A DNA stretch of 64,000 nt from Panorpa germanica (lineage: Eukaryota; Arthropoda; Insecta; Mecoptera; Panorpidae): contig OY783214.1 in assembly GCA_963678705.1 (NCBI GenBank), positions 10,726,001 through 10,790,000 of the forward strand. The letters run 5' to 3'. Positions 25,078 through 38,443 of the stretch are shown in pieces (position 1 is the stretch's first letter; every line of letters begins with the position of its first letter). Made by a program: the position numbers and the translations under genes. The notes beneath the pieces were generated by a model that saw only the letters and a list, made by a program, of their open reading frames with translations, ran no database searches and was not told the origin of the DNA.

Positions 25078-25845
25078 TTACTCGTTATACTTGATTACAT
25101 TTTGTTACCTAATCTTGAGTTAACATGTTTATTTATGTCAAATGAATGACACGCGCTATAGCTTTTAAGAGTACCTTGTTATAATGCAATGCACAAATAA
25201 TCAAATAATGTTACTTTTTGTGTTAATTTTATGTAAAGTTAACTTGATAATTAAGTTGTTAATATAAAAGTAGTATTTCAATTTGCTTTATTTGTATTTA
25301 ATTAGTAATAAATATTATGAACATAAATTTATAATATTTTTGTTTTATATGAAATAATTCATAACTTCGTGAACAACAATTAGAGAGAGAGAGAAAGAGA
25401 GCGACTTGTCACTAACCAGATAATCTCTTCTTTCAATTTACTCTTTCTAGTCGGAGTCCTTAATTTATATTTACGGTTCAGTTGGGGATGACTTCTTTCA
25501 ACCATGCTGGACAGAATCGCTGTGCATTAAGATTCCCGTGCACCAGCTAGCGAATTTACGTTTTATTTTTACGGTCCAACAGTGCCAGCCCTGTATGGAT
25601 AATACATTTCTTCTCAATTTTAATTAAATAATTAGATTTCATAAACATACTGGTAATTACTCAGAAAAGTAACTTATTAAAAGTAAGTCAGTATATTTTA
25701 ATGCATACATAATTTTAGTACTTTTTAAAACACTAAATATATATTATGTTTTAGATTAAACATTTAAATTACTGGAACCGTACTTTATTCCCCTTACCGT
25801 TCTTCTTTAAACGCAAGTTTTCCCACTTAAAGTACAGTCTACGGC

Positions 25846-25920
25846 TACTATGCTGACCCTGGTTTCGATAATTACTATACAAATATGTGAATTAGGGAAA
25901 ACTAAAATTAAATATATATT
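25846..25920 (+). promoter_or_regulatory. U2 block of receptor E
   Basis: CTATGCTGACCCTGG, then AATTAGGGAAAACT. It corresponds to U2 upstream of F to K, about 0.65 kb before the ATG. Confidence 0.35.
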
Positions 25921-26430
25921 ATAGTGTAGTAAAATATACCTTTTGCAGTACAAATTATTCGAAATTGAAAGGCAATATTATCTTCGAAATAAATAAAATG
26001 TTCATCAACTAATTTAAAAGATGCAATGAAACTATTTTAAGTAAAAAAGGACGGAAAAAAATCGATATTTACAATTTAGAGAGCTGCTTTTGCATTGTAT
26101 ATTAATGAAGCGACAGGACATTTTTAATTGCGTTAGGCAAATTACGTCACGATAAATTCTATACATCCTGATAAAGGTGTTAGAAAAATGTTTGTGATTA
26201 TATTAATGAACTGCTTCATGAAATTTTATTGAAATATTTGTATTATTGATAAAGTCATAAACTTCACTATAGCTAAGATAATTATTTATTAGGTTATCAT
26301 ATTTTAAAACATCGAAGTAGCATTACAGTACATTGCATCACATTTTCTTGCAGTTATCATTTAACCCAAGAAATAGCGGTTAGTTATGTATGCCACCATC
26401 TTCCTAGTCTAAGCAACAATCTGGAGTGTT

Positions 26431-26489
26431 TCTCAGCCCTATACCTGCCTATTTAAGCAGCAGCAACGCATGATTTCTCGTTTAGTTGT
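26431..26489 (+). promoter_or_regulatory. Core promoter of receptor E
   Basis: TCTCAGCCCTATACC at 26431, CCTATTTAAGC at 26448, AACGCATG at 26465 and TTTAGTTGTG at 26481. ATG 40 nt further on. Confidence 0.7.
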
Positions 26490-26528
26490 GGTCTGGGATT
26501 CAAACAGACATTTTAAAAATAACCAACA

Positions 26529-29078
26529 ATGAAGATACCCAAAGAACATTTCTCAAATTCTTTAAAAATAACAAAACTCAGTGGTGCTGTAATGGGTGTC
26601 TTGCTTTACAATCGTCGACAACCTATTTCCGAGTCAAAACGATTAGCCAACAAAGTGTTTTTCGTATTTTGCTGTTATATTTTAACTTCCGGTATTCTTG
26701 GCGGTATTGTCGACATGGTTTACAACTTTCGCGTGAATTTTTTGGCTGCTACGCATGTCATTCCATGTATTTGCTACGCTACTATCACGATGTTCAGTAT
26801 CGTGTCTGTCGTTAACAAACTGGACAAAGCGGAGCATCTCCTAAACGTTTTGGAAGATTTGTGGCCTTCTGAAGATCTCGACGAATCCGAAGGAAATGAA
26901 ATGATAGCCTACATCAATATGTGGAACACCATCAAAAACGTATTTACAATTTTTAATATATTCTTTATATTGTTTTTTGATCTGACGCCAGTTTTTCTGA
27001 TGACTAGCCAATACATTACTACAGGACATGTTATAAAATCTCTTCCGTTTTACATCTACCTGCCTTTCGATACAACTGCTCCATATATTTATCCGTTTGC
27101 TTACTTGTTTCAAGTCGGAGTGTCTACCGTTGGCACTGCTGGTCTTTTAGCGACCGATACATTTTTTATAACAGTCATTTGTCATATTGTTATTCAGCTG
27201 AAACTTCTTAAAACTAAGATAGAACATTTGATAGAGGAAGTTACACCAGCTGCAGTGCATTCTGGAATTGATGTTGACCACGATTATCACCAGAAGATGT
27301 ACGAAGCTCTCGTTGGGTGCATCGAGAGACATTCAGAACTTATTAAGTGAGAAAAAAACACATCTCTTAATCTGTTAAATACGTCATGCAATAAGTACAA
27401 TACGAATGACATTATCTTTGATATTTGTAGGCTAACCAATACGATAGAGGAGATATTTTCTTTATCAATTCTTGTCAACTTTCTAGGAAGTTCCATTATG
27501 ATTTGCTGCGTTGGATTTCAATCTACGGTTTGTAAAGAAGCCTAACTTATTTATATTTAATATACTTTTATACGTAACATATTTATTTCCTTTCAGGCTG
27601 CTTCAGGTCTGGACTTGTTTGTGTTTCTAATGTTCCTAGTATGGAGTCTACTCCAAAACTTCTTTATTTGCTGGGCAGGAAATCATCTTATCAACGCTGT
27701 GAGTATATTTAACAATGAATTGAGTGAAGAAATTTTCTTAAGCGCTCCATTTTTTAAATGTGTATTTGTGAGCATCAAGTTTACTTAGTTATTTGCACTT
27801 AAATAGTACATACGTCTAAACACTAAGTGCAATCTCTAAGTGTAATGTATTTTATAACGTAACAATTTTTATAACTTAACGTTATATTATTTACCGAAGT
27901 TTGACAAAAGTAAAAGGTAAAGTTTCATATGTTAAATAAACCTTCAATACATAACTTGGTTTAGAGGAATTCTATAATTTATAATATACATTTAAGAACA
28001 TTAAATTTGATTGACCGATGAAGATATTTTAAACTTTCTTGGCTTTCATTTTTTCTTTTAAGTTTCTTGTTGAAATTAAACAATATGATGATTAATAATT
28101 ATTAATACGTTACATAAAAAATATTATAGTTTTCATTAAAAAAAATTATCTTAAATTTCATAAATTACTAGTGAAGAAAATCTGTAAAATTATTTACATA
28201 AATATAATACATACATAATACATTACATAATATAAAATATTGTTAGATTTCTACGTAAAACTTAAGTGATAATTATTTTATGCGTATATATTAAAATACA
28301 AAGTTATTTAGCTCTTTAATAATGAATTTTTATATAAAATAGATAACAATATTTTTATTTGTGAATTATTGTTCATTTAGAGCACGGCAATTGCCGACGC
28401 AGCTTACAACTCTTCGTGGTACCTGGCAGACCGCAAATATCGACAACTTATCCGAATCCTTATGATGAGAGCACAGCGACCTCAAGTTGTCACAGCACTA
28501 GGTTTCTCCGTAGTGTCTTTCGAAAGTTTCTCATCGGTAAGTTTATTCTATCGAAGTAATTCAACTTGCTAGTAACTTATACAGTTAATTACACTGACGT
28601 TGTGTTACTATTGTCTATAATTATTATCTATAATTAACACATAAAAATTAGTTTAAGAAAAGGTATTAGAAACATTTATATCTTGATAATTTAATGCGGT
28701 ATTTTTATTAGCGATTTTCAGAAAATTATTTGTTTTATCAGCTTCTTTTTCCGATTAATCTTTCTTTTGTTTTCACGCCACATTGTTCTAGACTGTTACA
28801 ACAATGTGTCAGGCTAACTAACCTAAGAGTTAATTCAGTGCTGATAATAGGCGAGATCAAATAAAACAAAAATTGAATAGAACGAACTGTCAAGCAATTT
28901 TTAATTTATTTCTATCATATTAATCGTTTCTTTTTTTTTAAATTAGTCAATATTATATGAAAACCATGATATAAGTCATTGAAGTTTACTAACACCTTTT
29001 TTATTTTTTTAATTACAGATCCTCAGTACATCATATTCATATTTCACTTTACTGCAGACGACCTACAATGGAAAATAA
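26529..29078 (+). CDS. Odorant receptor E (410 aa, 5 exons)
   Basis: Exons 26529-27346, 27431-27527, 27597-27698, 28381-28536 and 29019-29078. Starts MKIPKEHFSNSLKITK. LEDLWP is near residue 110, and FYIYLPFDTTAPYIYPF precedes TM4. The stretch after TM4 keeps ATDTFF but reads CHIVIQLKLL for ICTQFKLL. Exon 1 ends GCIERHSELIK. Exon 2 is LTNTIEEIFSLSILVNF with ICCVGFQST; exon 3 ends ICWAGNHLINA; exon 4 has IADAAYNSSWYLADRKYRQL; exon 5 is ILSTSYSYFTLLQTTYNGK. Introns 1 and 3 use GTGAGA/GTGAGT donors, where most copies use GTAAGT. Intron 3 (682 nt) contains degraded B-type sequence, and intron 4 is 482 nt. A forward frame starting 43 nt earlier is only a shadow of exon 1. Confidence 0.94.
27830..27975 (-). 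repeat. B-type fragment in intron 3 of receptor E
   Basis: Runs through TTTACCGAAGTTTGAC to TAAACCTTCAATACATAACT, the reverse complement of the B-type 5' part. Degraded. Confidence 0.4.
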
Positions 29079-29107
29079 GTAAGTGATTTAAAAAAGAACT
29101 ATATATC

Positions 29108-29190
29108 AGGTAGAAAATTGTCTAGCAGTGCAAGGTTCACATTTGTAGTTTACTACAAGCTTATTAAAGTGTTACATTTTATACCTGGGA
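29108..29190 (+). repeat. A-type short inverted-repeat element
   Basis: Starts CAGGTAGAAAATTGTC and ends TTTTATACCTGG. Interior AGTGCAAGGTTCACA and CTACAAGCTTATTAAAG match the other A-type copies. At 83 nt, this is close to the shortest full copy. Confidence 0.7.
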
Positions 29191-30513
29191 TTAAATAAAA
29201 TCACAATTAAACTCTGTTTAAATGTTAGAAATTATGAGGCACTAAAATATCTTTAGAAGCTAATTAGGTTCTTTAACTTTTATACATTAAATGTAAATGC
29301 TAGAAAATGTACTAACCAAGTTAGAAATACAAATAATTGTCTGTGAATTTATACTTGTAGGTCTCTGTAAGAGAATAAAATTTAATTTAAGATATTTTAA
29401 CATACATGGTGCACCAATTGGATTCTTCAATTTTAATTTATACACGCGATTAAATTAAATTCATTTTTACAAATAGTTACAAATAAGGAAAAGAAATTAA
29501 TTATATATATGTATATTACAGTTCAAAAGAAATGAAATGCAAAAAAGGAAGACAACATTTGTTTTTAATCAGTTGAGGAACTTAAAAACTAGTTTCTACA
29601 AAACAATACCTTTACAAATTCGTACTAAATTTAATTAATTTTTTCTTATCGGTCTTATCGGTTTTTCTTATCTTTTCTACTTGTATAACACCATTGTTGC
29701 ATTATGTATATTAATATAATTATAGGGTTTAATAATATGTTAACAACATGATGATAATTCATTTCTCTATGAGCACGTTACTTGTTCGTTATATTACACT
29801 TTGTAAGTTTATTAAAATAAAAATTAAAATAATAAATAAAAACCTTTTTTAATATATTCGTATTTAATTATTAATAGCTTCCTCAATCCACAAACATTTT
29901 TCATATGATATATAGTATATTAACTCGAAAGCTCTTTCTCTAGTATTTGATGTATCAACATTAAAAGCTTAACTGATGAGCTTTCATTTCATAAAATTCT
30001 AAAGCTTAGTATTTAAACTAATTATTGTCTATCAACTTTACCAATATATATAAATAATTGAAATCTAATTAGAGGTGCTTAGTAATTAATATTTTAAAGA
30101 TGTGTATTAACGTACGTAGTGGAAGGAATAAGAATAAACGATTAGAGTAAATTTTACTTAACCTTTGTAGATCATGGCTTGTATCGATATAAATACAAAA
30201 GTATTATAAACTACTGAAGTTATGTTATTATTACGTTAAAATAATTTTTTTTTTAAATTTAATTATTTTTGTCATAGATTAATTGGTTTTAATGACGTTA
30301 AATGGAAAATGCATTATTTAGTATTTTCACTAATTATGACATAATAATGCAATAAATGAGCATGCACCAGCTTCTGTGTCACAGAGGTGAATCAGTCGCG
30401 TGTCTAGACCAGTGAATAGCAGCCCTGACAACTTTAATTCTATAATTTTGAATCATAATTATTATATCTCTAATAACTTCATATTTTACTGTCTAAAACA
30501 ATAAGTATTTTAT

Positions 30514-30795
30514 GATTTAGGGGAAGATTTATCAGAGTCGTATTTAGAATAATCTGGGCAATAATATCATAATTAATTAGGTAACTGATAAAATCTATAA
30601 ATTTATTAACAAATACGTACATAATGAAATAAATTTTAAACAAATTATTTGAGTTTTTAGAATTTCTTGAAAGTGTATATAATTTTAAACTAAATGCTAT
30701 TTCTAAAAAATATTATAGCATAGAAGTTTCCATAAAAACTCAATTGGCTCTGTGTTTCATTAAATATTTCATAGAAATGTTAATTTAGGGACAAA
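30514..30795 (+). promoter_or_regulatory. Conserved upstream blocks U1/U2 of receptor F
   Basis: U1: TTTAGGGGAAGATTTATCAG, then AGTCGTATTTAG. U2: TTGGCTCTGTG at 30744, then TTAATTTAGGGACAAATA. Paired as in the other units. Confidence 0.4.
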
Positions 30796-31294
30796 TACAA
30801 TTAAATATATTCTAGTGTGGCAAATACATTTTATTTAAATAAAAAAATTCGAAGATTTTTACAACGTAAAACATATTCATAGCACGTGTATGATTGCTTT
30901 AAATGTTATTAAGTAAACTATACAAGTGTACACTCAATAAATGTGACGTCTTGTTTCTCAAATCACTAAAATCTCTTCTTTGTAGACTCTTCAGCTTTTT
31001 TATCCGTTGACCTATACGAAAACGTCTAACTCTAAATTCTTGTAATCTTTCCAATTACTCAATTTCAAATTTATTGCATTTTAATTACCTTAATTTAATT
31101 TAATATTATTTGTTGTTTATTGTTTGTTTATTAATGTTTTTTTCTATATATGTCCACTGGTATCAAGGTCCATACACAAATATATTATTTAACAGATGGT
31201 ACAACAAATATTACAAATTATTTTCCAACATTAAAATGAAATGAATCACACATTCGATTTAAATAATATTCCAATGAAAGTAATGGAATTTTGC

Positions 31295-31348
31295 ACAGCA
31301 CTATACAAGGCTATTTAAATAAGAGCAGCGCATGTTCCATCGTTAGTT
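31295..31348 (+). promoter_or_regulatory. Core promoter of receptor F
   Basis: CACAGCACTATAC at 31295, GCTATTTAAAT at 31310, GCGCATG at 31328 and CGTTAGTTTT at 31341. Confidence 0.7.
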
Positions 31349-31389
31349 TTATTCCACTGTTCAACCAACGATCAAGAACTGCATTAAAA

Positions 31390-33244
31390 ATGGAACTCTC
31401 AAAAGAGGTATTCGCCAAATCTTTAAAATTAACAAAATTCAGCGGCCAAACAATCGGAATCTTAATATACAACAGAAGAAAACCAATTCCAAAATTCAAG
31501 AAAATTATAAACAAAATATACCACAATTTCTGTTACTATTTATTTGCCGTCGGAGTCCTCGGTTTGATCATCGACGTGTTCAAGGCGGAGTCATTCCTCG
31601 CTGCAACCAACGGAGCACCCTGTTGTTTCTTCTCCTCCTTGAGTTTACTAAAGATAAGATCTGTAACATCTAAACTAGAAAAAAGTGAGAAACTTCTGAA
31701 CGATCTGGAAGATATGTGGCCAACTTCAGGACTCAGTGAATCCATGAAGAAGATGGTGATAGAATACACGGAGAAATGGAACAGAGCTAAATTGGTGTTC
31801 ACAATATTTAACATTTTGTTTATTTCAACATTTGATGCATCCGCTGTTATCTATTTGGTAATACACTACCTGGAAACTGGAGAAGTGATCAAACCTCTAC
31901 CCTACTACATCTACATGCCGTTTGATACATCTGGAACCTACGTTTATCCCTTCGTATTCCTGTTCCACGTGGCAACTTCAACCATAGACGTCATTGGCTT
32001 TGTTATTTCTGATACGTTTTTTATTACAACCGTCACAAACATTTGCACACAGTTCAAACTTCTACAGGACAGGATAGAGAATCTGGTTGAGGAATTTTCT
32101 TCTCGAAATGTCTCCAACTTGGAAAACTTCCAGCAGTATCAGTATGACGTCTACCAAGGGTTAATAGATTGCGTCAGACGACATTCTGAATTAATTGAGT
32201 AAGTTTGTTACTAAACTAAAATTCATTTTCAACTAATTATTCAACTAGAATATTGCTAATTTTGATTTCCTTTTAACTTCAGATTGGCAGATACGATTGA
32301 AGAAATATTTACCGTATCAGTACTCAGCAATTTTCTGTGCAGCTCCGTCATTATTTGCTGCGCTTGCTTTCAGTCAACCGTAAGTGCAACTATGATTTCC
32401 TTTAAACTATAATTTAGAAACTTAGCAGGTTAAATCTTGCACATTACCCTGCAAATTCTATGTGGGTGGTAAACAACGACCTTGGAATTAGCATGTAGGA
32501 AACTAGCAACCTACACTACAAGAATTTTTGTTCTTTTAGCCATTTTAATTAGTGATTTCTTTTCCAGGCTAATACTGGAGTCGAATCTGTTGTTTTCTTA
32601 CTCTTTCTGTTAACAAGTCTCTATCAAGTTTTTATCCTTTGTTGGGCTGGAAATCACCTAATTGACAATGTAAGTATTTTAATTGTTATGTGGAAAATTT
32701 AAAGCTGTATTTCACATTTAATAAATTTTCAGAGTTGCGGTATAGCAGATGCTGCTTACAACTCCTCCTGGTACCTCATGGACAAGAAGTACCGTCAACT
32801 TATTCACATCATCATAATTCGAGCTCAAAGGCCCCAAGTCGTTACGGCACTGCGATTTTCAATTGTGTCATTTCAAAGTTTTTCATCGGTATGTCAATCA
32901 ATTACATTTATTTGATGTGTTTCTCTGCCAATATCTTCTATAAGATTGTGACTAATTACAATGATTTATAAAATTTATTACTAATAAATCTACTTAATTT
33001 ATTTTGTTTTTAAGTTCCCATTATACATTAAAACGTACGCTCGAAATAGGTTCCTAGACATCGGTCGTACGTAGATTTTCATAGAAAAAAAGCTCTAGTA
33101 ATTCGTTGTGACCTTGTACATAAATAGAATTTTCGTATAAATAAAACTCGTTTCCATTTGTTGATTTTTTTAAAATTGTTACAGATTCTTAGCAGTGCTT
33201 ATTCATACTTCACTTTGCTGAAAACTTCATACCACGGAAATTAA
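31390..33244 (+). CDS. Odorant receptor F (407 aa, 5 exons)
   Basis: Exons 31390-32198, 32283-32379, 32568-32669, 32733-32888 and 33185-33244. The reading frame stays open upstream to the promoter, but the start is placed at 31390 (MELSKEVFAKSLKLTK). This aligns with G and follows the TATA-like box by about 80 nt. VGVLGLIIDVFKAESFLAATNGAPC spans TM1 to TM2 and is shared with G. LEDMWP is near residue 107, and YYIYMPFDTSGTYVYPF precedes TM4. The loop after ENLVEEF is SSRNVSNLENFQQYQYDVYQ, unlike the DINHxYHQ of most paralogues. Exon 2 has ICCACFQST, replacing the usual CCVGF. Exon 4 has IADAAYNSSWYLMDKKYRQL; exon 5 is ILSSAYSYFTLLKTSYHGN. It is the most compact gene (all introns under 300 nt). 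An AATAAA polyadenylation signal lies at 33277. Confidence 0.94.
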
Positions 33245-34583
33245 TTTGAAAACAAAAAGAATGATACAGAAGACGAATAATAAAATTAAAATTTATATAT
33301 ATACATAATAACTATATAAACGTAATTTAATTACACTATTATGTAGCATTTACGTAGAATTTACGAATAACCGTATCTAATATCAATTATCCTTGCAAAA
33401 GTAGCATGATTTGTTATTGTAAGATAACTCTACTGTCCTACCAAAAGTGTTTTTAATAATCTCATAAAGTTCATAAAGTTCCTGAGATTACAATTAATTA
33501 GTTAACTTGACGCTGCAACCAACACAACTGTAGTAATCACTATCTTCTAATTATTTAACTTTTAGTTAAATGTTTTAGGCACAAATATGTTAAAAATATT
33601 ACACATTGAAAGATATAAATAGAAATATATACATAAAACCTTATAAGTTACTTTTAATTTACACCCGCTACACACAAAACGTAAAGTTATATACCAGTTC
33701 ACGTAATATTTTTTACCTACTCTTGCATTTTATTATTTACCGAAGTTTAACATAATTTTTTTTATACGTTGTCATAAAATAAATTCAAATACATTAAAAA
33801 TTTATCAGCAAAATATTAAATAATACGTAACACTACATATTCTTCAATAAAAAACTTTATTTAAGAAATCATAAATGTATTTCGAAAGATAACTTTTGTT
33901 ATGTTATTTTACGTTATATTAATCTAAAAATGTTACATAGAAGGTAAACGTTTTGTAAATTATAAAAGACAAATTGTTTCTAGCGGACTAATTAAATTAA
34001 TTAATTAGGATAAAACTGAACTGTTTAAGTCCGCTACAAGATCTATTTGCACCTTATTGACAAGACCTATTTTGCAACTTATTTAAGGTCGGCTATTAGC
34101 TTTAAGTCATATGAAATGACGAAATATAGTACTCTTACTTTGAATACTTCACAATACATATTTATCTTTAACATCTTTACAAAGTTACAAAACTCGCAAG
34201 AAAAAGGATAATACATCATATTTTAATATCGCCAACACTAAATATAATACACACTTCTTAAACATTAATGTACTATACGATTCTCTATAATTAAAAGTAG
34301 TAAATATTTATCTTCTAGATTATTTAAGTTTTTATTAAAAAAATATTTAATAGAAGCTGGTCTTAAAAGTTTTATAGGAAAAGTGAATAATTAATATGAG
34401 CGATTTTTTATATTGCTAACAGAAATCATTATTAATCAACAAGTTGAAAATGTCTTGTTCATGGCGAGTCTATATTACGAAAACAATATGGGTTGATATA
34501 CCTCAACGAAAAAATATCAGAAATCAAATTTGACTGAGAGCTCACATAGCAACATAAAGGTTATGTAAATGCTACTTGCTTAT

Positions 34584-34722
34584 AAAGGGTGCTTTCGGGA
34601 ATTACATTTCCCCACAGTATATATCTATACGTATTTCAATAAACAGTGGTTATTAAGGACTGTATATGGTAAAGAAAACGGGAAATAAATATATTTCCCG
34701 AGGATTCCCGACAGCATCCTTT
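34584..34722 (+). mobile_element. Short MITE-like inverted-repeat element
   Basis: Left end AAAGGGTGCTTTCGGGAAT pairs with right end ATTCCCGACAGCATCCTTT (two mismatches). Length is 139 nt, with no coding capacity. Confidence 0.7.
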
Positions 34723-35083
34723 ACTTACTTACTAGATTTTAAATAGGGACTTAACTAAATAAAACACATTACCTCGCTAAGGTTATTTATAGATTTATGT
34801 GTATAAGGTTGTGATCTTTGCTTAACATTATTAATTTTTACAACTAATTTTTTCTACATAAGTAAAACATTAAATAGAAACTGAAAAACTTTCCAAAATA
34901 TTTAGAAATACATATTTTAATAAAATGAATAAATAAATAGTTAATGCATTATTAATATAACAAAACATCGCGTGATTGCATTAACACTGTCACTAACTTT
35001 GTTTTGATAATTTTTATTCTAGATTACAATGTTAGAAATAACTTTTTTAGTTTTAATTATCTAAACAAATAACTTTTTATAAA

Positions 35084-35365
35084 TTAGGGGAAATATTACC
35101 AGAGTTGTACTTAGGATATAACAGTTTTATTATCATATTTATTTAGGTTCCATTAAAATAAACTTGATATTAGCTGAAAATTCGATATTAAAGTGAATCA
35201 TAAATAATTAATTATTCCTTTTCTACAATAACTTAACATTTAATTTAATTATGGTAAATTAAAGTATTTGCTTGTCTTTAAACATGGCGGATATTCTAGA
35301 AATATGTCTTAGTACCCGACTGACTCTGCTTTACATTAATAATTACATAGAAATGTCAATTTAGG
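35084..35365 (+). promoter_or_regulatory. Conserved upstream blocks U1/U2 of receptor G
   Basis: U1: TTAGGGGAAATATTACCAGA, then GTTGTACTTAGGA. U2: CGACTGACTCTG at 35317, then GTCAATTTAGGGAAATA. Confidence 0.4.
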
Positions 35366-36030
35366 GAAATATACAATTAAATTCAGTATAGTGTTGAATA
35401 TTACGGGTATTTTAAATATAAAATTCGAAGTTAAAAATCTTTCGCAAATCACATTTTTTCTAAAAAAATTTACCTTATAATTGTTTATTTGTTAAATTAC
35501 TATATTTACTTAAAAAATAATTAAATTTAATATTTTTTTAAATACTAATTAATAAAATATTATACAAAAGTGAGAAACATACATCAATTTATACAAAAAT
35601 TTCTATAGAATATCTCTAATTAAAGAAATTAGTAAGCTTAAAATACTTAATTAATATAATCAAGTATCATAAAACCAAATTAGAACTCTATTTCTTAAGT
35701 ATTAGTATTTAATTTTAAAGCGTTGGCCCAAATTAAAGTATACTCAATTTAGATTATCATTTTTACGTTTTGGATTATCTTCAAAGATAATTTTTACGGA
35801 TATATTTTTTTATTTAAATATTCCACAAATTCCAAAGTACTTTCTATTAAAACATCAGTAGCATTCAATAAAGAATCTATTTTGTTTTGTTTAATTAATT
35901 TTAAATTACTAGTTAGTGCTGTTAATTTATGTTGATATAATTAGCAAAACTATTATGCCAACACTAAGTTAATTTTCAAATTAACTTTTCGATGTAATTT
36001 ATGTCGACTCTTAACAATCAGCAGACGTTG

Positions 36031-36086
36031 CTCAGCACTATAGTTTCCTATTTAAACCACGCTGGCGCTGATTCATTCGTAGTCGT
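36031..36086 (+). promoter_or_regulatory. Core promoter of receptor G
   Basis: CTCAGCACTATAG at 36031, CCTATTTAAAC at 36047, GGCGCTG in place of GCATG, and GTAGTCGTG at 36079. Confidence 0.65.
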
Positions 36087-36126
36087 GTCCTAAAATTCAA
36101 GCAGTGATTTTGATTTTGTATCCACA

Positions 36127-38443
36127 ATGGAAATAACAGAAGAAGTCTTCGCAAAATCAATCCGAATTACTAAACTAAGTGCCGCTTCGATTGGAATTTT
36201 ACTCTACAACCGAAGAAAACCAATTTCTAAGTTCAAACGTATTTTTAACGACATTTATTACAATTTCTTGTATTATTTCTTGAGTGTCGGTGTTCTGGGT
36301 CTTATAATAGATTTATTCAAAGCAGAAAATTTCATCGCGGCGACAAATGGCGGTCCATGTACCTTGTACTCACTAATCAGTCTCCTAAAGATGAAGTCTG
36401 TATCCAGAAAATTGGAAAAATCGGAGAAACTGTTAAACGATTTGGAAGATTTGTGGCCAGTTGGAGTACAACTCAGCAAGGAGATGACGAAGCTCGTCCT
36501 GGATTACACCTTCAAGTGTAACAGGATTAAATACGCCTTCACAGTGTTTAACATATCCTTCATTTCTGCCTTCGACGTCTCTGCTGCGATCTTTCTCATA
36601 GTTCACTACCTCCAAACCGGGGAAGTTATCAAATTCTTACCTTACCTCATCTACATGCCATTTGACACGTCAGCAAAATACGTGTACCCATTTGTCTATC
36701 TGTTCCACGTCGTAACTTCGTCTATTGTCGTGATTGGCGTGATTTTGTCGGATACTTTCTTCGTCACCATCATCACGCATACTTGCACGCAGTTCAAACT
36801 CCTGCAGCATCGAATTGAGCATCTCGTGGAAGATTTTACGCCTTCTGACGTCAGCTGCAGTCTGGATATCAACCACAATCATCACCACGACTTATACGGC
36901 GAACTCAAGAAGTGCATTAAGAGGCATTCGGAACTCATCGAGTAAGTCAAAAGTTCTTTTACGATTACAATTTTATAATAATAAAAATAAATTCCTTAAT
37001 TAATTATATACCACTTTTATTAGATTGTCTAACACAGTTGAGGATATATTTTCCGTTTCTCTTCTCATGAACTTCATGTCCAGTTCGATCATTATTTGCT
37101 GTGTGGGATTTCAATCTACTGTAAGTTTTATTTCTAATCCTATTATTTCTATTAACTACATTCTCAAAAAAAACTTAAAAAATAGCAATATTTTAGAACC
37201 AAATATTAAAAAAATTCAGATCTCAGAATATTAATTTTCATAACATATACAGTGCATTTTCATAGAATTCTTTAACAAGTTCAGACAAAAGTTAATCTTA
37301 AAAAAATTGTAATACAAAATATTAACAAACAATACATAGCTAGCAAGAAGTATGGAACTTACACTGCAAGACAATTTATATATGAGAAATAGAAAGTGAA
37401 CCTTAGAATTAGTTTGAACCTTATAGTGCAAGTTTTCTAAGTGAACATTATTTGAAAATATTTCTTAACGTAATATTTACATTTGGTATTTAGTGGCTGT
37501 ATATAAAATATATTTACTTTCTTAAAGAAATTGTACTTCGCAGACGCTTCCTGTTAACACCCCCTTTTTGATTGAGAAACGGAAATTTATAACTGCAGTA
37601 GCCATGAATAGATCATTCTTGTTGTCTGGATATAACGTATAAGAAGAAGCAGAACAATATTAGGGGCGATAAAAGGCTACGTGCCTAGAAAGCCCGAGAA
37701 ACTATATTAAAAAAAAAAAGAAATTATAAAGTGTAGTTGTGAAAACGAGTTTCATAGTCTTTCTCCTTCTTATTTTATATATAATACTAACTAATTAAAA
37801 TAGTTTGAAGTATCAATAAAAACTTAAGATTATTAAATATATTCAATTTATTTTTATTTATTTAAAATTTTCAAAAACATTCGAAACATTTTTAATAATT
37901 ATCGCACTATTATTATTTGAAGGTCGCTACCGGAGTGGAATTGGTTATCTTTGTGCTGTTCCTCATCACCAGCCTGTACCAAATATTCGTCCTGTGTTGG
38001 GCGGGACACCAACTTATTGACAACGTAAGTCAAATTAAAATATTATTTTTCTTAAAAAAGAAATTCACACAAATGTGTAATATTTATAGAAGAAATGCAA
38101 TGTGTTTGTAAAATGTTTTCATATAATATTATTTAGAGCACTGCAATAGCCGACGCAGCATACAACTCTTCTTGGTACCTTATGGACAAGAAGTACCGTC
38201 AATTGATCCATATCATCATCCTCAGAGCACAAAGACCACAAGTTGTGACAGCACTTCGCTTTTCGGTTGTCTCCTTCAACAGTTTCGCGTCGGTAAGAAA
38301 GAACAACTCATTAAGTCTTATCTATTCGTTGTGCATTCAAAAATACCTCATCTTAACTAACACTTTTCATTTCGCAGATTCTCAGTACGTCTTACTCGTA
38401 TTTCACACTGCTGAACACGTCTTACAAACCTGAGAAGAAGTAA
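36127..38443 (+). CDS. Odorant receptor G (411 aa, 5 exons)
   Basis: Exons 36127-36941, 37024-37120, 37923-38024, 38137-38292 and 38378-38443. Starts MEITEEVFAKSIRITK, closest to F, with which it shares NRRKPISKFKRI and GLIIDLFKAE. LEDLWPVGVQ lies near residue 107, and YLIYMPFDTSAKYVYPF precedes TM4. The last part of exon 1 is histidine-rich (DINHNHHHDLYGELKKCIKRHSELIE). Exon 2 has SNTVEDIFSVSLLMNF and ICCVGFQST; exon 3 ends CWAGHQLIDN. Exon 4 has IADAAYNSSWYLMDKKYRQL. Exon 5 is two codons longer than in the other intact genes (NTSYKPEKK end). Intron 2 (802 nt) carries an A-type fragment and the second copy of the polyA-tailed repeat. AATAAA occurs at 38453, ten bases past the stop codon. Confidence 0.94.
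37345..37442 (+). repeat. A-type fragment in intron 2 of receptor G
   Basis: CTTACACTGCAAGACAATTT and TTAGAATTAGTTTGAACC resemble interior segments of the A-type repeats. Ends unclear. Confidence 0.35.
37593..37722 (+). repeat. PolyA-tailed repeat, copy 2 of 2
   Basis: CAGTAGCCATGAATAGATCA start, AAAAGGCTACGTGCC core and A-rich tail match the copy at 1745-1872. Same orientation relative to the host genes. Confidence 0.65.

Larger units (their letters stand above)
24477..26430. other. Intergenic spacer, receptor D to E
   Basis: Holds the inverted-repeat element at 24808-25077, a GA run at 25380-25406 and a U2-like block at 25846. I did not find a clear U1. No gene seen. Confidence 0.6.
29079..31294. 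other. Intergenic spacer, receptor E to F
   Basis: An A-type repeat lies at 29108-29190 and U1/U2 blocks of receptor F at 30514-30795. The rest is AT-rich with nothing recognised. Confidence 0.6.
33245..36030. other. Intergenic spacer, receptor F to G
   Basis: Contains B-type-like fragments between about 33560 and 33980, an inverted-repeat element at 34584-34722 and U1/U2 blocks at 35084-35365. No gene seen. Confidence 0.6.

Noticed and set aside
26841..27113. Reverse-strand frames opposite receptor exons (also at 17264-17554, 31536-31814, 36670-36888)
   Set aside because: They are antisense shadows of conserved exon 1. Conservation there is explained by the + strand protein.
31291..31389. 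33-codon upstream extension of receptor F
   Set aside because: It begins at a TTG within the promoter. The conserved start is the ATG at 31390.
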